A stretch of DNA of 64,000 nucleotides from Mermis nigrescens (GCA_036768485.1 JAVLUZ010000154.1:26807035-26871034); one strand, 5' to 3'. Shown: positions 21,341 to 32,008, counted from the first letter of the stretch. Notes: generated from the letters alone by a model not told the origin. Made by a program: numbers and translations.

Positions 21341-21960
21341 CGATTTATATATTATTAATCGTCGATGTATGACGTTGAACACCCTCACTAATTTTGGGTT
21401 GAAAACCTTATTATTCAGGTGCATTTTCTTTGTCTCATCTGTGCGCTTCTAGGCCAATCGACTAATGCTGGTTAATCTTGATAAAGATTGCAAGGTATCG
21501 TAATGTTTTGCTGGTTTACCAGCTGATTAGGCTCAGGCTTAGTATCATGGACTGACCAAAGGTTGGTGCCAGCGTTTAAAATAAGCCTGAGTAATGGGAT
21601 GCGACGAGTGAAGCGAGCGACGCAAGTTGCATCACATTACTTAGTCTTATTTTAAATGCTGGCGCCAACATTTTGGTCAGTCACATGAATCTACTAAAAA
21701 ATTTGAGGACTGCCTTATTTGTTTTCGACTTGACGTAAAACAAACCAGTTAGGTGGCAGCTTTCACCGGATACTACTTGCTGTATACGTACCTATAATGT
21801 AGCTATCTTAATACATATGTGAACCAGCTACTACCAATGCCATTGTTGTCTCGAAATAATACACGAAATTTGGTAAAGCACAAATACATGATAAAACAGC
21901 GACTGAACAAAAGGACCTACAGATTATGGAGTGTGACACAACTAGGTGCGCCCCGACAAT
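21341..21960. other. Noncoding stretch with a hairpin MITE
   Basis: No gene. Apart from the foldback at 21550-21682 nothing is recognisable. The phrase ACATATGTGAACCAGCTAC at about 21816 occurs inverted at about 8630. Confidence 0.5.
21550..21682. mobile_element. Foldback hairpin (about 133 bp)
   Basis: ACTGACCAAAGGTTGGTGCC followed by AGCGTTTAAAATAAG (21551-21586) is mirrored by CTTATTTTAAATGCTGGCGC then CAACATTTTGGTCAGT (21646-21681). GAGTAATGGGATGCGACG is mirrored by GCATCACATTACTTAG. The centre is TGAAGCGAGCGACGC. Almost the whole length can pair, typical of a palindromic MITE. No clear TSD. Confidence 0.8.
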
Positions 21961-22600
21961 AAAATTGTAAAAATAAAAGTTTAGCAGCTCTTTTTTGAAC
22001 AAATCAAAGTTTGGAGAAGCGACGGCGTGATCAGGCAACTTGTTCCAAAATTTTCAATATCGTTGGGAAAAGTCGTTGAGGTGAGCATTGGAACGGACAA
22101 CTGGTAACATAAGTATATAAAGATTTTTAGCTCGAGTGACGTTGGAACTAAAAATGAAAAATTCATTAGCTTCAATACAAGATAAACCGTTAATAATTTG
22201 ATATACAAGCAATAGACATATGTGAAAACGACGAAGTTCTAAAGAAGGTAGATTAAGAAGCTTTAGGCGTTCAAGATCAGATAAATTGCTATGAAAACCA
22301 AACAGACGTTGGAGCACTCGTAAAATTTGTCATTCCATTGACTCGCATGTCTCGTTGCTAATTCGTAATTGTATCTATTATGTATCTTGTCATTTTGTAT
22401 TTTATGATTCTGCTTTATTGATAATAAAATTTCTTGTAAATTCACGCTGAACATTTCCAAGACGATATATATCATTTGCATAATATGGATTTAATACAGA
22501 AAAAGAAAACTCAAGCATGGGTCTTACATAAATAGTATAGGCCTTAACTAGAATATCTATCACGAGAAAGAAATGCTTTGGGAAAAATTATTCTCAAATT
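21961..22600 (-). pseudogene. LINE ORF2 C-terminal fragment
   Basis: From about 22590 downwards the minus strand encodes KAYTIYVRPMLEFS, then NPYYANDIYRLGNVQR, then (22317-22054) LQRLFGFHSNLSDLERLKLL and LPSLELRRFHICLLLVYQII, then SFPNDIENFGTSC-like residues to about 21970. It is the same region as the 9.1-9.6 kb and 17.4-18.0 kb LINE tails but from a different, diverged copy. Several stops and shifts; no catalytic motif present. Confidence 0.8.
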
Positions 22601-22628
22601 TCGTTTTGGGCACCAGTAAAGTCACACA

Positions 22629-22886
22629 ACTATAGGTGGGCAGCACCAAAGTGGGAGGGGTGGGTGCAATTTTTTAAAGATCAAAAAATGGTCTTATAAA
22701 TGATGATGTGGCAAAAAACTCAATTTTTTAAGGTTTCTCATTGAGCACTATTTTTTGGCATCAAAAAATTGCGAAAAGAAAGAGAAAAAAATTTTTGTTT
22801 AATTGAATTCTGGGGCGGGGTATTTTGGTTTCTGAGGGGTATTCAGCCTGCTGGGGTGCATACTCCCAACCCCCAGCCCACGTGAG
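22629..22886 (+). mobile_element. hAT-like MITE, family A (copy 3)
   Basis: Begins (A)CTATAGGTGGGCAGCACC and ends CAGCCCACGTGAG. The core matches the family (AAAATGGTCTTATAAATG, AAGGTTTCTCATTGAGCACT, TTGGCATCAAAAAATTGCG, GAATTCTGGGG). Flanking GTCACACA and GTCACCAC match at six of eight, an eroded TSD. Confidence 0.75.
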
Positions 22887-23069
22887 GTCACCACTACATG
22901 CAGGTACATACGTGGGGGTTTGGGAAGATTCTGCCACTGATTCTGAGGACCAACAGAACCCTCCAAGTTCACGTGTGGCTGGGACTGCCCGTAGATCATA
23001 TCTGCTTTACATCATTCAGTTTATACAGTTAGTAAACTAAGGGCGCCCAAGTGAGTCTAACACGCATGC

Positions 23070-23270
23070 ATGGGTGCGGGAGAGGTGGATTTAGTCGCCT
23101 GAGAATCCGAAGACCCCCAGAATTAAAGTGCGCCGGAAAAATTTGAGAAATCATGATCAATGATGGCCAAAAAATACATTTCAAATTACATATCCATTCT
23201 TTATCTCGCCAAATATTTTTGGCCAATAAGGGAGGGGCCGCCCCTCCGCTCCCCCGTGGATCCGCCCCTG
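23070..23270 (+). mobile_element. Partial MITE, GGCGGATC family
   Basis: The right part GCGCCGGAAAAATTTGAG...TTTATCTCGCCAAATATTTTTGGCCAATAAGGG...GTGGATCCGCCCCTG matches the end of the 29860-30374 element in reverse. The left end is degenerate (GAGGTGGATTTAG). About 200 bp remain of an element of around 500 bp, probably through internal deletion. Confidence 0.65.
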
Positions 23271-23282
23271 GAGGGGGTTCAC

Positions 23283-23538
23283 CACACCTGGGCGTGGGGG
23301 GTTGTGGGGTATGCACACCCCCGAGAAACCAAAATTATCCCCCAGAAACCAAAATACCTCCAGAATTCAATTTTTGAAGATTTTTTTGTTTTTTCCGGAT
23401 TTTTGATACCAATGGGTAGTGTTTGGTGAGAAACGTTGAAAAATGGTGTTTTTTCGCCATACCACTATTTTTAAGGCCATTTTTTATCGTTCGAAAGATC
23501 TTGCACCCCTCCTAGAATTTTGGTGCTGCTCACGTATG
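23283..23538 (-). mobile_element. hAT-like MITE, family A (copy 4)
   Basis: On the plus strand it runs CACACCTGGGCGTGGGG to TGCTGCTCACGTATG, the reverse of copies 1-3. Flanking GGGTTCAC (23275-23282) and GGGTTCAG (23539-23546) match at seven of eight. It landed a few bases from the end of the 23070-23270 fragment. Confidence 0.88.
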
Positions 23539-23539
23539 G

Positions 23540-23930
23540 GGTTCAGCCTCCCAAAAAATTTTCACCCGCGCAAAAACTTTTTCACCCCGACTTTTCAGAA
23601 TTGGCGATTTTTTAAAAGTTCTTAACAATTTTCTAAAGATGTACAGAAAAGATGCTTTTTAAAGCATTTTAACTATGTATAATGTATCTGTTCAAAGGTG
23701 TTAAGTTTTCGGCGCTTCGCGCCATTATACTCGTGCTTTGACTATATTTTGTTTAATTTGTTCCGACTTTTTTTAATTTTTTGGAATTTTTTAAATGTTT
23801 TTATGCTTTAGAAAGGTAGAGCATCGTCAGAAACGCTGAAACACGATGTTTATGATGCGTACCTACCATTTTTGGACCCCAAAAAGGCCCTTTATAATTT
23901 CACCCCCCCCAGAATTCCCGTGCTGTGCAG
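23540..23930. other. Noncoding stretch with one hairpin word
   Basis: Nothing coding. An exact GGCGCTTCGCGCC (23711-23723) preceded by AAGTTTTC is the reverse of the common word. Similarity to family A (AACGCTGAAACACGATG near 23835; GGACCCCAAAAAGGCCC) suggests a broken MITE here. Confidence 0.5.
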
Positions 23931-23935
23931 GTATG

Positions 23936-24085
23936 GTGGCGGCGAGCAATTGTTCGGCGAAAAGTTGTTCAGCGAGCAATTGCTAGGAGAGCAATTGTTC
24001 GGCGTGCAATTGATAGGCAAGCAATTGTTTGGCGAGCAATTGATTGGGGAGCAATTATTGGAGAGCAAGTGCTGGCGAGCAATTT
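23936..24085 (+). repeat. 15-bp minisatellite coding pentapeptide repeats
   Basis: About nine head-to-tail units of consensus GGCGAGCAATTGTTC, each containing CAATTG or a variant. In the + frame open from 23872 to 24099 this reads as GEQLF / GEQLI / GVQLI pentapeptides. There is no sign of a gene around it and the frame starts and ends in repeat debris, so I treat it as a minisatellite. Confidence 0.85.
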
Positions 24086-24106
24086 TGCGGACACGATGAC
24101 TGGGAC

Positions 24107-24599
24107 CAGACCCGTATCCAGGATTTTATTTCGGAAGGAGGGGGGCCGAAAATTTTGAGGTCAAATATCTCGAGAACCATTAGAAGATGGGCAAAAATAT
24201 ATCACACAAATCTATCATTTAAACAATCTACACAACTGATTTCTCATCATTCAATCGACGAATAATTTCCTAACTTTTGTCTTTGTAATTAATCTTTGTC
24301 ATTTACAAAGAAAAACAATACAGCGAAAAAATTTGACATGTTCTACATGTCTAATACTCAAATTTGAGCGGTTTTGAACAGGCTAGAAGACAAAAACTAT
24401 ACATAAACGATAAATCCGGAGCGAAGCGCCGAAAACTTCTTAGTTTATCAGCTCAAAAGTACGCTGAAAACCAATTTTGGTGGTGCTTTAGACCTACTTT
24501 GAGAATTTTTCATCTTTTGTTTGTTTGTTTTGTGCGTTTCAAAAGTTATTTTTTATTTCTGGGGGGCGGCCCCCTCCGCCTCTCCTGAATACGGCCCTG
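24107..24599 (+). mobile_element. hAT-like MITE, CCCGTATCCAGG family
   Basis: Begins CAGACCCGTATCCAGG and ends CCTGAATACGGCCCTG, good inverted repeats. Flanking ACTGGGAC (24099-24106) and AGTGGGAC (24600-24607) match at seven of eight. The inside contains ATATCTCGAGAACCATTAGA and the hairpin GAGCGAAGCGCC (24420) followed by GAAAAC. Related inside to 26294-26989. Confidence 0.9.
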
Positions 24600-24673
24600 A
24601 GTGGGACCACATGTTCTCGCGTCTGCTAAGCCGAAAAGTCTAATATGTCGGTGTCTTATAGTCGAGTCAGATA

Positions 24674-24962
24674 ATTATTCATTATCTGTATTGTTTTTCT
24701 CTGTAGAGCACAATGATAAAATACAAAGGCAAGAGATTAAAAATAATTCGTCGATTAAGTGATGAGATATCAACTCAAATGATATATTCGCTGTATGTGT
24801 ATCAATATATTGAAATTTTTCTTCACCATCGTATAGAGCTCGCCGGGATACTCTCAAAACTGCCTATATTTTCGCCTATCTCCTAATGGTTTTCGAGATA
24901 TCTGGCCTCAAAAATTTTCAGCCCCCTTCTCCCCTGAAATAAATTCCTGTAGACGGGCCCTG
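24674..24962 (-). mobile_element. Truncated MITE related to 24107-24599
   Basis: Reading the minus strand from 24962: CAGGGCCCGTCTACAGG, then TTCAGGGGAGAAGG, then GAGATATC-type ATCTCGAAAACCATTAGGAG and onwards in the same order as the neighbour, ending after the AAAAACAATACAG block at about 24674. The other terminus is missing. Confidence 0.75.
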
Positions 24963-25544
24963 ACTAGATTTATATAGGTACCTAAATCGAAAAATGTAAT
25001 GTATGCATGCTACATCACAATTATTGTCTTCCAAAAGCTCAATAGACACGGGAAGCTAATGCCTTTCTATCTATCACAATATCGTAAATGATAATGCGAT
25101 TGTCAGACACTAATTTGATGTAATAAGAGACATCACTGCGCTTATGAATTGAATGATAAATAAATAAAATAGCTAATTTGGTTTTCAAAACAGAAAACAG
25201 TTCGAAATTATAAAGAAATTATTCTGTGCCAGAAATCTTCAAACAACTAGGCGGGATAAATGCATAATCTTCAAGATTGCCCGACGATTAAATTTGGAGT
25301 ATTTAAATTGCGCGCTAAAGGGTACAGTGATTATGCTATTCCGAAAAATTTTAGGGATTTTTGTTGAAAAATACGTTGAAATTGTTATATTTTAACTTAA
25401 ATAACGGCCAAAATTTTCATTAGCACGGGGCAACTATCATTAGTTTGGTGCTAAAAAACCGTGTTTGAATATATTATTAATATTATTCATATACAAGTAT
25501 AATATTATTTGCCTAGGTCAAAGTATACGATTCTGTGTTCATTC

Positions 25545-25838
25545 ATGGGAGGAGCAACTCGAGCAAGTACGGATATAGTTATAGATGATTTCGTACAATG
25601 CGCTATTTGCACAAAATGGATTGCTTGTCCATTCTTAGAAGATCATATTCGCATGGAACATCTGGCAAACTATTGCCCGCACAATTGTCAGTTTCCTGGT
25701 TGCTCAGAAAAATATCCAACGGAAGTCTTATTCGACTTACATTGTCAATCGAAGCACAGTGGTGTTTGCAAGGTTAAATCATTCTTCAGTGCTATTTCTA
25801 AACCAGGCGAAAATGTGATGAAACTCGAACTAAGCTAG
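25545..25838 (+). CDS. Small protein with two C2H2 fingers
   Basis: ATG at 25545, TAG at 25836; 97 residues. Finger 1 is CAICTKWIACPFLEDHIRMEH (C-x2-C-x11-H-x4-H); finger 2 begins CQFPGC and ends LHCQSKH (C-x4-C-x12-H-x4-H). The composition is unlike the nearby repeats. An in-frame possible splice acceptor TTTGCCTAG precedes G at 25517, so this may be the last exon of a longer gene instead of an independent ORF. After the stop comes A+T-rich sequence and then a MITE at 25873. Zinc-binding is known for this spacing; target and role are unknown. It could also be a domesticated or residual transposon protein. Confidence 0.5.
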   Translation: MGGATRASTDIVIDDFVQCAICTKWIACPFLEDHIRMEHLANYCPHNCQFPGCSEKYPTEVLFDLHCQSKHSGVCKVKSFFSAISKPGENVMKLELS

Positions 25839-26293
25839 AATTAGCTAGAAAATAGTTATATATATATTTACAGGGTGGCTTATAAAAAAGGCTACATTCC
25901 GATTCAGAAGGTCATAACTTCAGTTGATGTGAAGATAAAACTTTATAACTGACTGCATTAGATCGATAAAAGTGTCTTCTTTCAAACCATGAAAAGAAAT
26001 TTGGCCACGTGTCAACGGTTAGGGTGCTATGGCAATTCGTTTACACCTAGTTTAACATTGTTTAAACCGCAGAGTTTCTGCATTGTATCACATTAATGCG
26101 CCTATAGGAATCCTTTCTTGACACTTTTGACAACATATTTGGTCACAAATATTAATTATCCCATTTTTTAAACCCTTAGAGTATGTACACATCCTACAAA
26201 GTGCAAAAATTTCAGGATATCGTCGGAAGAGTGTGCAAACTTATGGCAGGACGAATGATGATATTTGGCTTTAAAAAATATTATAGTAGGGTG

Positions 26294-26989
26294 CAGGGGC
26301 GTAACCAGAATTTTATTTCAAGGGGGGGGTCCAAAATTTTTGAAGTCCTATATCTCGGGAACCATTAGGAGATACGCGAAAATAATGGCATTTTTGAGCG
26401 TTTCTCGACAAGATCTATATTATGGTGAAGTGAAAAATTTAAGAAAAATTCAAAAATTTTCTTGCTTCATTTCAAATTTGGATATAAAAAATCTATCTTT
26501 TAACCTATCGGTATGACTAATTTCTCAATATCAAATTTAAGCTTGACTCCAAAACATTTCGAAATTCTTTTCTTTGCATTTATTTTTGCAGCTTTGTTAA
26601 GAAAACTAATTCAGAACATAATGAATCGGCGCAAAGCGCCAAATTTTTTGACAAATACGCTATTTTTAAGTAAAATCTGGGCTTCTAAAGTAAGAAAAAA
26701 GATAGAACATAAGAAATCCAGCGCGAAGCGCCGAAAATTTTGACGAAATTCGCTATTTTTAAGTAAAATCTGGGCTTCTAAGGTAAGAAAAAACAGAACA
26801 TGAGAAATCCGGCGCGAAGCGCCGGAAAATTTTGAGTTTAGAAGCTATAAAGTGTGCTAAAAACGCATTATGGCTGTCCACAATCCGTTTCCACTTCACT
26901 TGAAGAAAAAAGCAAAGGGTCCCCCCTTTGCTTTTGAACAATTATTTTTTCATTCCGGGGGCCCCCGCCTTCCCCTGGTTACGCTACTG
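26294..26989. mobile_element. hAT-like element, GGGGCGTAACCAG family, exact TSD
   Basis: Left tip CAGGGGCGTAACCAG, right tip CTGGTTACGCTACTG. Octamer GTAGGGTG is identical at 26286-26293 and 26990-26997. The two related MITEs at 27.8 and 47.7 kb carry the same site once (AGTAGGGTGTAAA), giving an empty-site comparison. The interior has three hairpin words (26628, 26720, 26811). Confidence 0.94.
26628..26835 (+). repeat. About 91-bp tandem units carrying the hairpin word
   Basis: Units beginning at the hairpin (GGCGCAAAGCGCC 26628, AGCGCGAAGCGCC 26720, GGCGCGAAGCGCC 26811) are separated by a conserved spacer (CGCTATTTTTAAGTAAAATC, TGGGCTTCTAAGGTAAGAAA, then AGAACATAAGAAATCC). Spacing is 92 and 91 bp. 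Confidence 0.88.
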
Positions 26990-27168
26990 GTAGGGTGCAA
27001 ACAAATTGTTGTAGCGCCCGAACAGTTGACATCCAGCCGAAATTTATTGCACAGTTTGAAAGAAGAAACTTTCATCTATTTAGTGCAACTAGTCCTAAAG
27101 TTTTTTGTTCATATCAACCGAAGTTATGACCTGTTAAATTCAAATGTAGCCTTTGTTATGGCCATACC

Positions 27169-27234
27169 ATAATAAAAAATAATAAATAATAATAAATAAT
27201 AAATGACCATAACCATAATAAACCATAACCATAA
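27169..27234 (+). repeat. AATAAATAAT / ACCATA simple repeats
   Basis: AATAATAAATAATAATAAAT followed by CCATAACCATAATAAACC and CATAACC words, between two MITE copies. Slippage-type simple sequence. Confidence 0.75.
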
Positions 27235-28003
27235 CCACCATTACCATTTTTTATATTCCAGTTTAAGAGCTCATAACTTCGATTTATGTGAACATACAGT
27301 TTTAGAACCAGCTACATTAGGTAGACAAATATGTCTTTGTTTAAATTGTGTTAAAAAGCTTGGCCAGCTGCCAGCGGTTCGTGCTCTTTGGCAATTTGTT
27401 TACACCTCACTTTGACATTGTTTAAACCCCAGATTTTCTGTCTTGTATCACATTAATGCTTACGTAAGTCTCCTTTTTTGACATTTTTTACTTTATTTAG
27501 TCACAAAAATTAATTAGCACATTTTTGAAGCTTTTAGAATAGATACGCGTCCTACTGACAGGCACGTAGCTGGCCCTCCTATTTTAGGGGGGTCAACACT
27601 AATTTTGGGTGTCTAAGCCAAAAATAGCACAAAATAACGTGTAAAAAGTCCTATTTTTCCGGTTTTTTTTCTGAATTTTGGGGGGGAGTCCGGCCGGACC
27701 CCAGCCCCCCCCCCCCCACAGCTACATGCCTGCCTACTGAGTGCAAAATTTTTGTATATCATCAAAAGGGGTTCAAACCAAGGGCGGGACGAATTATGCT
27801 ATTTGCGTTTAACAATATTTAAAATAGGGTGTAAACAAATTACCGGAGCGCCCGATCCGCTGACATCTGGCCTAAATTTATTAAATGTTTTGAAAGAAGA
27901 GACTTTTATCTAACTCAATGCAGCCAGTTCGAAAGTTTCATGTTAACGTCAGTTGAAGTTGTGACCTGTCAAATCGGAATTTAGCCTTTTTTATCGGCCA
28001 CTG
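27235..28003. mobile_element. Palindromic MITE, AAGGCTACA family (copy 2)
   Basis: The right end (GGAATTTAGCCTTTTTTATCGGCCAC at 27978-28003) is well kept, the left end is worn. Interior order as in copy 1: CATAACTTCGATTTATGTG, GTCTTTGTTTAAA, TTTCTGTCTTGTATCACATT, then TAGGGTGTAAACAAATTA. It is split by the 174-bp element at 27559-27732. Confidence 0.82.
27559..27732. mobile_element. hAT-like MITE, CAGGCACGTAGCTGGC family, exact TSD
   Basis: Left tip CAGGCACGTAGCTGGCC, right tip CAGCTACATGCCTG; octamer CCTACTGA is identical at 27551-27558 and 27733-27740. The inside has AAATAGCACAAAATAACGT and a polyC/polyG tract. Sister copies at 30666-30836, 33001-33148 and 38615-38738. Confidence 0.94.
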
Positions 28004-29859
28004 CATACATAGTAGAATCTAAGTGACCAGGGAGGAGTGCGTAGCAGCTTGAATTGTTTGATTATGTCGGATCTCATCTGAATTCTTGTAGAAAAATATA
28101 ACAATATTTTGTTGAAACATTTGAATATAACATATGTGCTATTAAGATTAAATGTATTTTTCGAAGCGCACATTTTTGCTTTGTTTTTCATCGAATTTTT
28201 TTGTCGTTTTTTAATGTTTTTTCATGTTTAATATGTTTTTTATGTCGTTAATTGACTGAGTGGCTAAAAGTTGTATTTATCATTTGTAATAAGGAATTTA
28301 AATGACTATCTTCTGATAATTTAACTCGGTATCACATGTTGTGTACTTATGCTTTGAGACAAGACCCGTCATTATCCTGAGATTAATGGAGTGTAATTTG
28401 AAGAATTTGAGAAATGATACACTTTTGAGTGCTCAGGTTGCGCTTTAGCACTACCACGTTATTTTTTCAGACAGTATTCAGGTGGCATATCCTGAATTTT
28501 CCGCTGCCTTATTCATTCCCTGGTGTTTATTGGCTAAGGAGCCTAAATTTCGCCTAAATAAACATTCTAAATACGTCTAAATCGTCAGGCGCTTTTTGCG
28601 GAGTTATTTATTTTCTCTATCATTTTGTCTGTCCTAGCAGCGCCTCGATATCAAGTTTTATCGGCAAAATTGAAGACTCGTGAGTCAAACGGCAGCAAAA
28701 TTTTGAGCATAGACTTCAGCTACCTATCGTTTTGTTTACTGAATTATTGAAGAATCTTTCGATTTTACTAGAATTTTTCATCTCCATCGTATAAAGTCGG
28801 TTGAGAAACTCAAAAATGCTATAATGTTGCCATTCTTCCAATAGGTTTCGAAATAAGTGTCTGATTCTAGACATTTTTGACACTTTGAGTAAAATTCTGG
28901 ACAACCTGCGTGCATTATTCGTTTATTATTTTTCCAATGTATCCAAGAAATTCGTTGATTTCTTCAATCTAATCATGAAAAAGGAAATTTCTATTTTTAA
29001 AGAGTCGATATTTCCTAATATCTCTTTTCTAAATCAGTAGTTTTTTTCACAGTGCAAACTCTTTTGGTCCCGTGCGAAGAGAAATTTTGGCAATTTTTGC
29101 ACGGTGCAAAGAAAAATATGAGAATAGATCGTGTAGAAGATGCCGATTTATGAGCAACCAGGTGACTTTTAATGATCAAATATCCAAAAATTTCGGCACT
29201 TAGCGCCGACAATTTTTAAAGGGTATATAATTTCCTTCCAATTGGCGACTATACCATTTTTAATTTTTGTGTTGTTTATCACTTTTGTACTGATATGCTA
29301 TTCTACATTGCACGTTCCATTACTAAATTAATATTTTATTTGCTTCGACCAAAACACATCGTGAAAAAAGAGAATGCGTTGAAAATGAAAAAGACAAAAC
29401 ATAGATTTGATTTAGCTTTTTACTTCTTTCAAAAAATTTACTAAACTTTGGACGTTTGCTTCTACGCAAGTTCTTTCTTGTGGAAGGCACAACAACTCTT
29501 TGCACTTAGTAGTGAAATTACTTTTTCTTCAACAAAGATTTGGCTAATGCCGACTGAATTAAATAAAAATGCATTAAATCGAACACTTTTTACGGATGAA
29601 ATGCAAAAAATTCACTTTATTTCATGTGTCTTATTTTTTCAAACTTTTTTATCTTTATGCAGTAAATAAACGAGTAACTCAAAGCTCAACAATTATTGTT
29701 AAGGTTTTATATCACAGCAGGCAGCAGTACCTCCAAATTGTCAAAAATTGTGCTATTTACATGTTCAAATTTTAATCAGATCTTTTGATCAAATTAAGAA
29801 AATCAATTACAAACTCTAATTTTTAAACTTTAAAACTCAGATAGAAAATAGTCAGGAGC
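28004..29859. other. Noncoding stretch, no gene seen
   Basis: A+T-rich. Bases 28730-28915 resemble the 24107 family weakly (TTCATCTCCATCGTATAAAG, GGTTTCGAAATAAG). A degraded hairpin GGCACTTAGCGCC is at 29195-29207. Short ORFs at 29323-29669 show no domain. Confidence 0.5.
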
Positions 29860-30374
29860 CAGGGGCGGGAAGGGGCCGCCCCCTCATTGGCCAAAAATAT
29901 TCGGCGAGATAAAGAGTGGATATGCAATTGCGCCGGATGATACCTATTAATGAGATTTATTTACTTTCTTAACAATCTGGAAGCCATTTTCTCTTCACGT
30001 AGGTTTCAAAACAATTTTAACAGCTGAAGCAGCTATTTTTGCATAGTTTTCTTCTATTTTCAATTAAAAATTTCGGTGTTTTGCATCAAGTGCCATAAAA
30101 TACAGGGACTTAAGCAATAAATCGATGCTTCTAGACGTCTATCCGTTTTTTTTTCACAAATCTTCCGGCGCTTCGCGTCAGATAATTGTCGAAAATTTCA
30201 AAATTTTGAGGAAAAATATTACGTCAAAAGCGATTTTATGTAAAAAGTATACAATGTAAAACACCGAGAAAACGCTATTTCGCGCGTCAAGGGCGAAGTT
30301 TTGGACCTATTTTTGACTGTTTTCGGAAAAGTTGGGATACTGCTCCCTCTAGGATAATCCTAGATCCGCCACTG
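29860..30374 (-). mobile_element. hAT-like MITE, GTGGCGGATC family, 515 bp
   Basis: On the plus strand it starts CAGGGGCGGGAAGGGGCCGC and ends CTAGATCCGCCACTG. Flanking TCAGGAGC (29852-29859) and TCAGCAGC (30375-30382) match at seven of eight. Carries the hairpin word at 30167 and the TCTAGACGTCTATCC block. Copy 2 starts at 30619 in the opposite direction. Confidence 0.9.
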
Positions 30375-30665
30375 TCAGCAGCTATGCTTTTCCGTGGAAG
30401 CGACTCAGAAACTAGCGTGTTTATGATTTTGGCATTAGATACAAACAGAAATCGTCAAAAATGCAATAGATTTGTGGCAACAGTTCAGGAATGGTGCAAC
30501 AAAGGAATAAGCAAACAGACATCAGTGCACTAAGTTGCGACTGTGTCTGATGCCGGTTGGTGTGTGCTGCACGACCCCAAAAGAACGTCTCCATAGACGC
30601 TTGTAATATGCTAACGCGCAGTGGCGGATCTAGGATTTTCCTACGGGGCGGGGCGGTTTCCCAAC

Positions 30666-30836
30666 CAGGCCCGTATCTCTGTGGGGAATGAGGGGGTCGT
30701 ACCCCCTCAAAATTCAGAAAAAATCGCAGAATAGGACTTTTTAAACATTATTCTGTGTTATTTTTGGCCCTTTTGGGCTTAGTCCCCCCAAAACTGGTGT
30801 TGACACCCCAAAATAGGACGGCCAGCTACGTGCCTG
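30666..30836 (-). mobile_element. CAGGCACGTAGCTGGC family MITE, nested
   Basis: Plus-strand ends CAGGCCCGTATCTCTG and GGCCAGCTACGTGCCTG. It interrupts copy 2 of the GTGGCGGATC family exactly where copy 1 reads through. Flanks TTCCCAAC and ATTCCAAT are a worn TSD (five of eight). Confidence 0.82.
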
Positions 30837-31236
30837 ATTCCAATTTTTCCAAAAACAGTCAAAAATAGGTCCAAAAATTTGCTCTTAAAGCGTGAAATAG
30901 CGTTGTTTCGGTATTTTACATCGTATACTTTTACATCAAATCACTTTTGACGCAATTTTTTTCTAAAAATTTTGAAATTTTCGACAATTTTGTGCGAAAA
31001 AATAATTAAATTTCTTTGACTTCAACAAAAATCTGGCGCGAAGCGCCGGAAAATCAGCGAAATTGAGGTGGATAGACGTCTAGAAGTATGATTTACTACT
31101 TGATTTCCTGTATTTATGGCATTTGATGCGTAACATCGAAATTTTTAATTAAAATTAGAAGAAAACTATGCAAAAATAGCTGTTTCTGCAGTTGAAATTG
31201 ATTTGAAACCTACATGAACAGAAAATGACGTACAGA

Positions 31237-31595
31237 CAGTGTTTTTTTTGTACAAGATCCGTTTGTACATGTACAGAGATGGTCCCTAAAAGTCGTTGTA
31301 CATTTTGTACACACAAATTTTTGGGTGCTATGATATAGTACGGTAGCGGCTTTAGTGTGGTAGAGTTGTTCGACCTTTTGTAGCGTATTATAGCTAATTA
31401 TAGTAGCGTATTATAGCGTATTATAGCTATTATAGTTAACGAGGGCGAAAAAAATCATTAAGAATCGTCTTGAAACGGCGCGAAGCGCCGGAAAATTTGC
31501 ATTTTCCTTTCGAAATGCGATTTCTGCGATTATAAAGATATATAGGACACACAATTACTCATTTGGGAATAATTTTTGCCGATACAAAAAACGTG
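31237..31595. mobile_element. CAGTGTTTTTTTGT family MITE (copy 2), nested
   Basis: Ends CAGTGTTTTTTTTGTAC and ATACAAAAAACGTG. The uninterrupted copy at 29860-30374 reads GGCTTCCAGATTG in reverse at this spot; here the right flank is CTTCCAGA and the left CGTACAGA, a TSD with two changes. Contains an exact hairpin word (31477) that the 12401-12790 copy has almost lost. Confidence 0.88.
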
Positions 31596-32008
31596 CTTCC
31601 AGATCGCCAAGAAAGTAAATAAATGTCATTAATAGGTATCATCCGGCGCGTAGCGTCGGATAAATTTGAGAAATTATGGTCACTGACGGCCAAAAATCAT
31701 TGCAAATTGCATATCCATTCTTTATCTCGCCAAATATTCTTGGGTGCATCTATAAATAACTTTAACCATGCTTTATATTGCTATTGTGTCACGCCCAAGA
31801 GACATGGCTTCGGCTGTAATATAGCGCTAATATTTGTCACATTATTACTATTTGTCACCTTAAATTTTAATATTTGATGAGGCCATCAGTTTGTTGCTGA
31901 GTTGATAAAAATGTTGAAAATGATCCATTTGCCTGTTTTTAAGCCTACGTCATTTTCTCGTTGTTTTTCAATATTTCTGCAATGCAATATGCGTGCATGA
32001 TATGTATA

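Larger units (their letters stand above)
25873..27168. mobile_element. Palindromic MITE, GGTGGC...AAGGCTACA family (copy 1)
   Basis: Left end GGTGGCTTATAAAAAAGGCTACATT, right end TGTAGCCTTTGTTATGGCCATACC: inverted. The arms extend over 100 bp inward (GTCATAACTTCAGTTGATG mirrored by CAACCGAAGTTATGACC). Within it 26294-26989 is a later insertion; without that it is about 600 bp. Copies 2 (27235-28003) and 3 (47281-47820) share the interior words TTTCTGCATTGTATCACATT and AATTTCAGGATATCGT. Confidence 0.88.
30619..31742 (+). mobile_element. GTGGCGGATC family copy 2 with two nested insertions
   Basis: Begins CAGTGGCGGATCTAGG and follows the reverse complement of 29860-30374 almost to its end (AATATTCTTGG at 31742), where the terminal GGGGCGG...CCCCTG is lost. 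Bases 30666-30836 and 31237-31595 are insertions absent from copy 1. The hairpin word is at 31035 and a changed version at 31645. Confidence 0.85.
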
